Source: Piezodorus guildinii (Eukaryota; Arthropoda; Insecta; Hemiptera; Pentatomidae). Taken from it: DNA of 64,000 nucleotides. Below are positions 56,088 through 64,000 of this stretch, one piece after another (position 1 is the first letter of the stretch; each line of letters begins with the position of its first letter). Location: NCBI GenBank assembly GCA_023052935.1, contig CM041292.1, positions 80,114,169-80,178,168 on the forward strand. The letters are read 5' to 3'. The position numbers and the translations under genes were made by a program. The notes beneath the pieces were generated by a model that saw only the letters and a program-made list of their open reading frames with translations, was not told where the DNA came from and did not search any database.

Positions 56088-57272
56088 ATTCCTCAACTAC
56101 TTAAGATTCCCAAAGGGTGCTTCTAACATCACATTTCTCGAATTTTTGTATTTCATCATTCTTTTAATTTTGCATTTTATCTCTTTACCCTGGGTTATTA
56201 GGTTTATCTTATAACTGAGAATCAATTAAATTCAGAATAATTTTTAATATTCAAGTACTTGACAAGTACAATACAGAGAGCTGACAAAAGACGAATTTTT
56301 ATTTTATTCGCTATTTGAATTATATATATTCTAAAACGTGCAAGCTCAAATTCTATTAGGATCGATTTTATTTTTTCTTGGCCGATTTAAATGGTTTATT
56401 TTTGAAAATCGTGAAACAGAAGCATTTATTCCTAAAAACTTTTTTCAATTAAATATTCCAAATGAAATAATTATAAATATTCAAATCAATATTCTAATAT
56501 AAATATATTTTAAAATATATTTATAAATAACTGAATAATGGGGGTATAAGTATCTTAGCTACTCTTTACTTTCTTTTATAACTTTTTTTTTGGTTAGTTT
56601 ATTTTAAACAATAAATAAAAGTGGAATATAAATTAATAATTCTGAAAAGAATTGATACAGGCCATTTTCTACTAATGATATGTGTAAATTCATGCGATAA
56701 CATAGTCATTCCTTTTACAATAATTTCAAAGAGTTTTTTCATTTTAGTACGCTGAGAAAAGCTGGAAGATCTGACGTTGTTCTAAACACCTTTATTATCC
56801 AATTTCACTGACGATGTAATTTTTCAATTTAAGAGGCTGTCCTTGTAAATTCCTCCCGCTACATATACTTAGCATACCTTGATGTTTACTGCGCAAGAAA
56901 CAAACAGTTCCGAGAAAATAATTGGACACGATATTTCAAACTTACCTCCCGTCTTTCCCGACACATGCAATCATACAGAGTGCTTTGGATAGTTTGAAAT
57001 CACTGAGAAAACTTGGACGAAAAACACATATGGCTGCGATTTTAACAAACAATTTTAGTTGTCTATAAAATGGCATAAAATTATTAAAAAATATTGAATT
57101 AGACATCTTAAAGTAATTAATTATATAATAAGAATTAGCTATTCATCGGCGTTTTTCCTATTCTTACGTTTATAATTTTAATCATTTAAAATTTGTTTTT
57201 GTTCTTTTCTGCTATTGTTAAGCACCTAAACTGTATCGGTTTTTTTAGCCTTGATTAATACCCGCTAATAAA

Positions 57273-57280
<8 letters not shown>
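56088..57280. other. AT-rich, no feature recognised
   Basis: No frame above 64 codons and no repeat match was seen. A small GC-richer patch lies at 56830-57010. Confidence 0.45.

Positions 57281-57331
<51 letters not shown>
57281..57331. repeat. (TA)n microsatellite
   Basis: A clean dinucleotide run directly upstream of a LINE-derived coding fragment. Confidence 0.92.
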
Positions 57332-57336
<5 letters not shown>

Positions 57337-57349
57337 TTTATTTCTTTCT

Positions 57350-57600
57350 GCGGAACTTGTATCCTGTGAATATAATTGAGCTGATTGCATCGCGGAGACT
57401 CAAATGGCGAGTAAAGTGTGTTGGGCTCGATGACGAGGGGATTCCGAGAAAGTTGGTATTTGCTGATCCGACTGGTAGGAGTCCGAAAGGTAGGCCGAAG
57501 CGTAGATGGGAGGATTGCGTTAAGGCTGATCTCGGGAGCTTGGGCTTGAATGGTGAACATTGGACGAGGAACATTTTTATAATATTAGAAACATAAGTAG
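57350..57600 (+). pseudogene. RTE/CR1-like LINE, C-terminal end fragment
   Basis: The plus strand encodes IASRRLKWRVKCVGLDDEGI, PRKLVFADPTG, RPKRRWEDCVKADL and LGLNGEHWTRN. The pattern L-x-W-x(3)-V, then G-R-P-x3-R-W-x-D-x2-K-x-D-L, then W, is the conserved C-terminal tail of RTE-type reverse transcriptases. It lacks the catalytic core, and the frame begins without an upstream partner. It is a 5'-truncated insertion, in the same broad group as the relic at 32646-34130. Confidence 0.78.
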
Positions 57601-58394
57601 ATGAGTAGGGGAGATTAAGTTTTCTCATAACTTTTAAGGATTAAGCTTATCTTGGGACATGCTATTCATACTAAGAAATCCAGATATGCCACTGGTTGCA
57701 TTATTAGGAATAAAACCTACATAATTAATAACACATTAGCTGAATTTATAAATATTGGAGACCTCTGTGAGGAATATTATTTATATATGCAACTAGGCTT
57801 CGATTGTTAATATTAAATAATTAATAAAATTAAGGAATGGTGTTTATAATTTAAAATTTATAGCTTGTGAGGTTTTGGATTTTATATAATTTTTGTTTTA
57901 TTGTTTCTGTTTACAAATCGAAATGCTATAATTTATTTAGCTAGTTACTATAATGGATAACATGTTAAATGAAGGATATATGGCCAGATTAGTTATAGTT
58001 ATAGTTTATGTATATGTATATTTGCTCTGTATGTGTATCATATTTCTAGCAAAGTAACTATGTTGATTAAATGATATTATAAATACTCTTTGGTCAGCAA
58101 GCCCTTTGTGTGGTTGTAAGTTATCTATGAAATAAAAACTTATTCTTTTCGAATAAATAAATATATAATTTCTGGCAGCTATTGTAATAATATAGTAGCA
58201 ATAAGTTTAGTTAGTGAGAACCTTAAACCCTCTCACTTCCTCTATTAAAAACTACCTTTGATCTCCCACGATATATCAACGAAGCGTGCTATATTTACAT
58301 TCCTTCACCTACAAATAAAATATTTAGGTGAAGCTTGTTTCATAATAAATTCAGAAATAAATTTTAAGTTGTATGTTCCTCTTCTGAGTAGAAG
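57601..58394. other. AT-rich, no feature recognised
   Basis: A/T-rich with no coding signal. The first 60 bases may be the LINE 3' UTR. Confidence 0.45.
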
Positions 58395-58486
58395 CCCTCA
58401 CTCAGAATGGTCTGTGTTGATATGGTAAGTCTGACACAAAAGTCACATACAACTGAAATTATATATTTAAGATACATGTTATATTT
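58395..58486 (+). repeat. family R fragment
   Basis: GGTAAGTCTGACACAAAAGTC, CAACTGAAATTATATATTTA and AGATACATG match the middle of family R just after the GT tract. It is cut by the SINE that follows. Confidence 0.55.
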
Positions 58487-58498
58487 ACTTAAAACAGA

Positions 58499-58780
58499 GG
58501 ATTACTTGTAGCTAGGTGGCTAGCATAACAGCTTTCTATGCCAAAGGTCACGGGTTCAAACCTGCGGGTGGCCCTAGGATTTTTTAATGGGAGTAGAAAA
58601 TCCTTAGTTATGCCGTCCTTTGGTAGGGACGTTGAAAGGTGGTCCCGAGCCTGTGCGATGTCAGGTACTCGTTAAAGATCCCTTTCCTAATAAAACCTGG
58701 ATAGGCAAAATTTAGGACTCCCACTGTAGCATCGTCCGATTAGCCAAAGTAGCATTAAGTGACGTTAAATAAATAAACAA
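58499..58780 (+). mobile_element. SINE-A, complete copy
   Basis: A 282-bp body with TGGCTAGCATAACAG (A-box region), ACGGGTTCAAACC (B box) and the GTTAAATAAATAAACAA tail. The 12-bp target-site duplication ACTTAAAACAGA at 58487-58498 and 58781-58792 is perfect. Confidence 0.95.
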
Positions 58781-58792
58781 ACTTAAAACAGA

Positions 58793-60544
58793 ATATGCTG
58801 ATGGCGAAGAGGGTTGAGGAGTCTGTCTGTCACCTTAGCTAAAAACTCTCTTTAGTCAAATGATGTAGATTCGGATCCTTCCTGCTAGGAAGAATTTACT
58901 TTACCACAGAATGCTTAGAGTAGGTGGATTGCCTGTAAAAATAACCCGACTTGTTTGCCAAAGTCGGGGTTGGAAAAAAAAGTTTAACACCAAAAAAAAA
59001 AAATAATAATATATCAAACGTTAAAGTTATAATGTCATTTTTGGCAATTAGAAAACCGTAAACTAAGATATATTCTTCAATGTGCCACTAAACATTGTTA
59101 AGTATTGAGAAGACTGAGGAGAATTAAAATTCATTATTAAATCATTTTGATGCTAATATAAATTAAAAATAATTAGCCGTTTACCTAATCTCGTGAAACT
59201 CTGGCCTTCTCCCGGGGGCTACTCTCTACCAAGACCACAGACAGCTAGCGCGGAAGGCCAAAAAGGCCTGCCCAAGAGCTAAACATACCATCATAAAGGT
59301 TTACGACACCGCCTTTAAGATATTAGAAATATCCTTGGCTAGTTCTTAAATTTTTTGTCTACAAAAGACGGACCTCCGCCCTCAGGCACTTCCCATATCA
59401 GCTCCGCCCTTGTCAGAACCACCAATAGAAGATTGCAAGGTGTGTCAATTTCCAAAAAATATTATTTTTAAGAAGAAAGGAGCGAGAGTGGAGAGGATTA
59501 GAATTTTAAATCCATCCAGAGTGGAGGCGAAGCTTATCCATGGAGGCATCAAGAGGTCAACCACTAAACTATGTGTCCTAAGGTACCTCTTTTTGTAATG
59601 CTGTATAAAAAAGTTTATAGTGATCCGTCCCTCTGTATTCTCAATTATATTCCTAAGCATTATTTAAATATTTGCCATTTTGTTAAAGATAAGATTTTTT
59701 TTTTTGATAAGACAAAATTTAGAAGATTTTTTCATAATTGCTAGTTTTTGTTGTATAATATTTATACTTATTTTACAATTTTAAATAATAATTAATATGT
59801 CTTTTGTCTATAAATGTCAAATGTATCAGTTATTCTTAAGGAACACGGTCAAAGAATAATTTTTTTTTTATTCTATTCTAAACTGCTATGATTAAAATCT
59901 GTTCGTTTTTTTAATTTTCCCCTTCATGCCACCTCATACTATAGTGAGTTACCAATCTACAACAAAAAGACAGAAACCCTTGGGAAGGATCTCCAATGGT
60001 TTCAGAAAAGTACCCGGCCGAAAACGTAGCAATTTGCTGCTAAAACCTTATAGGACATTGCACATAAGCCAACGATTGTAAAACAAACTTTTCTAAATAC
60101 TCATTAATTCTGAAAATATCAATGCCTCTATCGGCTTTGAGGAAGCGGTAGCTGAGGTATTGGCTTGCAGTAAAGATCCATTTTATTCTGCTCAGCACGC
60201 CTCGTAAATCTTGGTTGGAGTGGAGAAGATTGGATGTTATATGGCCATCGCTTGGTGGATGACCTTAGCAACATTAATAACAGTCCGGGTATAATTATCA
60301 TTCCTTCTCTGCCAGCTCTTGGCAATGCCAACCACGCTTTTCAACCTTTTTTAAGGTTTGATTTGTTCGATTTTTATGAGTTATTTAACTGCTATTTTAA
60401 TATTTCCTTTACCATTGAAAAATACAGAGAAATATTTCTTATCGACTCATAAAAATAGTGTTACTACATTAACTTCCTCTGTATAGTCTATGATTAAGAA
60501 ATTTAATATTTATGTTGCTTTAGCTTTTTTACTATCTCATATGC
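58793..60544. other. unassigned; GC-richer blocks 59190-59290 and 59930-60340
   Basis: 59190-59290 contains GGCCAAAAAGGCCTGCCC and may be an eroded SINE tail. Frames of 62-72 codons at 59410-59660 and 60128-60452 overlap on both strands and match no family I know. Confidence 0.4.
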
Positions 60545-60905
60545 TATGAAATGTATAGTTAAGGGAAGTATTGCGCTCCTGACAATTTTCGCAATTAAGT
60601 TTTCAATTGAAATACATGCTTTAGGGTCTTCTGAGGCCAAATGACCAAGTCCCGCAAAAAAGATATGTGTTTATGTGCTGTAATTCTAGCTGGTTTTATA
60701 AAACTGAAATTTCATATTTCAAGAGCGTAAATGACTTATATGTTGAACAAAATTTTGCACATTTTTTTCTATTTCATCGATTTATTTTATCGATGTAAAC
60801 TATAATATCATATAGGTTTAATTCTGATTGAAATAGTCTAAAAGCGCTTAAATGTCGATATTCATCATCTAAAGCACCCTTAATTTTGTAGATTTGAAAA
60901 AAAAA
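60545..60905 (+). repeat. family R, first part only
   Basis: ATAGTTAAGGGAAGTATTGC, then CAAGTCCCGCAAAAAAG and ATCATATAGGTTTAATTCTG, down to AATTTTGTAGATTTG. It is truncated after about 360 bp. Confidence 0.75.
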
Positions 60906-61110
60906 TTAAAAATTTCCAAAAAAAAAAAAATACCAAAAAAACATGCGGTGGTCCAAAATACACGATATCGTGAATAATATTACTGTCTGTAATACTGGTC
61001 TATAGACTCTGTCTTTAATTTTTTATTAAACATTTGCTAGATTTCGCTTACGTGAACTTCACCACTTCTTTCTTGTTTTTTTTTCATTTTTAACTTTAAC
61101 GTCACTTTAA

Positions 61111-61516
61111 TTTATTGAAATTTACAAGAAAAAAAAAAAAAAAAAAAAATTACAACAAGTAAATATGATATAAGAAAAATGACATGAAAAAGACTTGTAG
61201 AAGAACTACCCAATGGTAGCAATCCTGTAACTATTCTAAACTAGAAGGTCTCGGGGCCATCTCTTTTTCAGACGCCTCGGAGGATTGTCGGAAATCGAAG
61301 AGGAAGAAAGGATTGAAACAAGAGGATTAGGGTGGGAATGGAGTTTGTCATGAAAGGAATGGTATCTAGATCGGGCCAAATCAGCAACATACGGAATATT
61401 AAGGTCTTTGTGGATCAGTTTATTAGTTACAAAATAAGGAGCATTTAGGATTTTGGATTGTAGGGATTGGATACGGGAAGAATTTGATGGTTTAGTAGAG
61501 CCCCAAAGCTCTACTC
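61111..61516 (-). mobile_element. Jockey-type LINE (second subfamily), 5'-truncated
   Basis: On the minus strand it encodes WGSTKPSNSSRIQSLQSKIL, NAPYFVTNKLIHKDL and NIPYVADLARSRYHSFHDKL, then the terminal RRLKKRWPRDLL-type end, followed by a 3' UTR and AATAAA end. A perfect 11-bp target-site duplication, CGTCACTTTAA, lies at 61100-61110 and 61517-61527. A deletion removes part of the motif between ILNAP and the preceding segment. Confidence 0.88.
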
Positions 61517-61555
61517 CGTCACTTTAAATAATTTAAATTAAAAACTATTCATTAA

Positions 61556-61773
61556 ATTCCCTAACTTTTGCCTATTCAGGTTTAATTAGGATAGGTATCT
61601 TTAATAAAGACCTGACATCGCAGAGGTCTGGAGCCCACCTTCTTACCTTCCTTCCGAAGGACTTCGTAACTAAGGATTATTTACTACCATTAGAAAATCC
61701 TAGGGCCATCTGCCAGGTTTAAACCTGTGACAGTGGACATAAAAGCCTAGCTACTAATCCACTGGTGACCCCG
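61556..61773 (-). mobile_element. SINE-A, 3'-truncated diverged copy
   Basis: The CCTGAATAGGCAAAAGTTAG block, the TAGTTACGAAGTCC block and TCACAGGTTTAAACC (B-box remnant) match SINE-A in order. The last 50 bp of the family are missing. Confidence 0.75.
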
Positions 61774-61947
61774 TAATTATATGCTTATGAGTGGTTTTGA
61801 AAAATATTGCAAGATAAAATAAATTAAGATATATAATAAATTAGAGGGAAGGGTGTTTAAAAACTGGTACGTGAAAATTCGCTTAAAAATAATATTATAG
61901 GATTGTTAAAAAGAAATATTTTATTTGATGTAATAATACTGAATTAA

Positions 61948-61965
61948 AAAAAAAAAAAAAAAAAA

Positions 61966-62016
<51 letters not shown>
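61948..62016. repeat. poly(A) and (TA)n microsatellite
   Basis: A run of A is followed by a long TA dinucleotide tract. This could mark an old retroelement tail, but no element body is recognised beside it. Confidence 0.85.
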
Positions 62017-62019
<3 letters not shown>

Positions 62020-62984
62020 CCTTCCCATCCTTGCCTTCCCCCTCTTCGGCTACTTTTGTGACCTCGCTCTCACGAGTTTTCACCCACCCCTTCTCTCACC
62101 ATGTAGCTTTTTGGTAGTAGTGATCCTCAGCTTTGCCTCTGCATGAGTTACATTGAACTCAGCGCTAGGTGATGCCGAGGACTGAAGCGCGGAATAGTTG
62201 CCCCGTGGAGGTAAGATGGAGGGATTAGGGTAGCGTGGGTTGTTATTGTGCGGGAATCTGGTTTGGTCGGTGCGGAATGTGTGGCTAACTGTATGTAACG
62301 AGATGTGCTCCGGTCAGTAACCTTCCGCTTCCAACAGGGCAGCCTCTCCATCACAAACTTCCTCGACCTTTATTTTCTTCTGGTCAGGTTCAAAAGTATT
62401 TTGACTTTAGCTAGTTTTACTATTTTATTTGGAGCAAAAGGTTCATAGAAGTGAGAAAAGCTTTTTCGCATGTTAAACTGCTCAAATACACTGGATTGTC
62501 AAAAATAAAAGTATCAGTAGAATTGTCTACAAAAACACGAATGATTAGAAACTCAAAAATCTAAAAAAAAAAAAAATATATATAAAAATAATAAAAATTA
62601 TCTTCAGCTGATTTGTTTCTATTTCTTTTTTTTTATTAGTATACATAGTTGACTTCAGGAATATCATCGGTACTGATGGTATGAGAGATTCAAAATTAAC
62701 TTACCTGGCTGTATAGGTTAAACATTTTTCAATGTAAACCTAATGCAATTCTCAATTACAATGTTGGTATACACCTTATTGATGTTATTAGCAATTTGAA
62801 GAATTAATCAAGATTTAGGTGATTGTCGTATTTTTGTTTTTTTCCAGTATTTAAAAATAATGTATATATTTACTAAGATAATGAATTCATCAGGTAAACG
62901 TGATGGGAATAGAATGCAATACCATGATACACATGTATATTAACCATTGATATTGCTGCAATATATATTCTATATCAAAAGGTA
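62017..62984. other. unassigned, GC-richer block 62025-62375
   Basis: The GC-richer block has a 68-codon minus-strand frame (62354-62148) with no domain I recognise. It begins directly after the TA tract, so it may be the 3' part of an unlisted repeat. The rest is A/T-rich. Confidence 0.4.
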
Positions 62985-63520
62985 GCCCTTTCAGTTGCCT
63001 CGAAGAACTATTAGTAAACGAAGAGGAATCGGGGTTACCTATAATATGGTCGTTAGCATAACAGCTTCCTATCCCCAAGGTTCCGGGTTCAAACCCGCAG
63101 GTGGCCCTAGGATTTTTAATGGGAGTTAAAAATCCTTAGTTATTCCGTCCTTCGGAGGGGACGTTAAAAGATGGTCACAAGCCGGTGCATTGCCAGGTTT
63201 AAATATTTGCCAAAAAAAAAACTCCCACTGTAGCATCGTCCGCAATTAGTCACATCAGCATAAAGGGACGTTAAATACATAAACAAGCAAACGAGGAGGA
63301 ATCAAGGTTTAAAACTTGTTGTAGAGAGTTATTAATGGAAGGAATGGTGCACTGATATTGAGAAAATTAGCAATATATGGAATATTAAGCTCATGGTCAA
63401 GTAGAGCAACAAAGCACTACTCCGGCAATGTGGTAGTCATTTGAATGATTCTTTTGTAGTTTAGTGGAAGAAGATAGGAGCGTTTGACTCATTTCAATGG
63501 GTTGACGTAACCGAAAACGG
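62985..63520 (-). pseudogene. Jockey-type LINE (second subfamily) relic, split by a SINE
   Basis: 62985-63030 matches the 3' coding end of 61111-61516 (CTTTTTCAGACGCCTCGGAG type) and 63304-63520 continues it. The minus strand reads LLPLNYKRIIQMTT and later HELNIPYIANF in the order expected. Stops and deletions show it is old. The SINE-A at 63031-63288 sits between the two parts. Confidence 0.65.
63031..63288 (+). mobile_element. SINE-A inserted in a Jockey relic
   Basis: A shortened head (TGGTCGTTAGCATAACAG) and CCGGGTTCAAACCC (B box) precede a body with one deletion near 63205, ending GTTAAATACATAAACAAGC. The 15-bp duplication AAACGAAGAGGAATC / AAACGAGGAGGAATC (63016-63030 and 63289-63303) has one mismatch. 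Confidence 0.88.
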
Positions 63521-64000
63521 CAATGTATTCTGGTTAGTAGTGAAACTAGCTTATTAAAGTTGTAAAACTCGTTAATTTTATTACTTTTTTATCATAATAA
63601 CTTAAGGAAGATATCCTAGAAGAACGGAGGGGTGGTTGTAAACAAAATCATTGGATTACTGTGCTGAGTTGGACACTAACGCGGTAACTGCATGGAGTTT
63701 CTTGCTGGAAACAGTCCAAATTTGTGAGTTTTTTTCAGCCGAAAGGTATTTTTTAAGTATTTTGGCCAGTAAAGGTTTTAGCTTGACATCCTTCATTTAT
63801 AAATATATTTCACTATTTGAATATGGGACAGTCTATTTTATTAATTTTTTTTTTCACTTTCGTATCGTTTTCTTTTATGTTTTTCTAACAACTAAATCTA
63901 CAACAGACTCTACATATCCGGTCATAACTACTTAGTATAATCAAAAACCGTTTTAATAATATTGATTGATTAATAAAAAAGTATTTTAAGTTTATATGGT
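63521..64000. other. unassigned; 94-codon frame without known domain
   Basis: The plus-strand frame 63651-63935 is rich in Phe, Tyr and Ser and ends in hydrophobic runs. Nothing in it matches a family I know, and the base composition is like the surrounding non-coding DNA. I do not call it a gene. Confidence 0.35.

Noticed and set aside
57279..57628. Minus-strand frames of 93-96 codons containing repeated Ile-Tyr.
   Set aside because: They are shadows of the RTE-like coding fragment on the plus strand and of the (TA)n tract.
62148..62354. A 68-codon minus-strand frame in a GC-rich block, Thr/Pro/His-rich.
   Set aside because: No recognisable domain, no splice or start context, and adjacent to a microsatellite. 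Kept only as an unassigned block.

Overview
This window reads as an AT-rich, repeat-dominated stretch of an animal nuclear genome, most likely an arthropod and possibly an insect. I infer that from the mix of mobile elements: Jockey-type, RTE-type and I-type LINEs, a Penelope-like element, a mariner relic and several tRNA-derived SINE families. I cannot name the species. I found no host protein-coding gene I would defend. There are no bacterial features such as operons or Shine-Dalgarno sites, and no CRISPR array. The real coding capacity is in the retroelements.

The best-preserved gene set is a full-length Jockey-type LINE on the minus strand at 49580-54401. It has an 11-bp target-site duplication, a poly(A) tail, an ORF1 with three CCHC zinc knuckles and an ORF2 with endonuclease and reverse transcriptase. 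The two ORFs abut in the same frame as TAA-ATG. A related 5'-truncated copy at 35630-37316 was later hit by a SINE. At least seven more 3' fragments of Jockey-type elements are scattered through the window. Second in interest is a Penelope-like element at about 28860-31508. It keeps the YVDD and GIY-YIG regions, a hammerhead-ribozyme motif with all core residues, and a 426-bp inverted duplication of its own coding sequence.

Layout: 1-5.6 kb is a mosaic of one abundant non-autonomous repeat (called family R here), Jockey tails, a tandem repeat and a SINE. 6.6-16.3 kb holds family R copies, SINEs, LINE tails, a 150-bp palindromic MITE and a short promoter-like block near 13.65 kb. 16.3-23.8 kb is mostly unassigned AT-rich DNA. 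23.8-24.2 kb is a dead mariner. 25-27.4 kb has two SINE-A copies. 28.9-34.3 kb is the Penelope-like locus followed by an RTE-type relic. 35-38.2 kb is nested retroelements. 40.7-45 kb has family R, SINE-A and a degenerate Jockey fragment. 48.4-49.4 kb is a TIR-bounded element. 49.6-54.4 kb is the intact Jockey. 55-64 kb is further repeats.

Family R is the most characteristic structure: about 0.85-0.95 kb, 15 segments in both orientations. It begins near TACTTTCACTTACCT, carries the inverse of that motif 25-30 bp before its other end, contains an internal GT-rich tract, and ends with a short hairpin followed by CAGATT and T residues. This layout resembles Helentron-associated non-autonomous elements, but that assignment is inference. 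Three SINE families are named here only for convenience: A (head with GGTTCAAACCC B box), B (head with TGGTCTAAGGGATAGAGC) and C (Ser/Leu-like head). Many copies have target-site duplications that define their ends.
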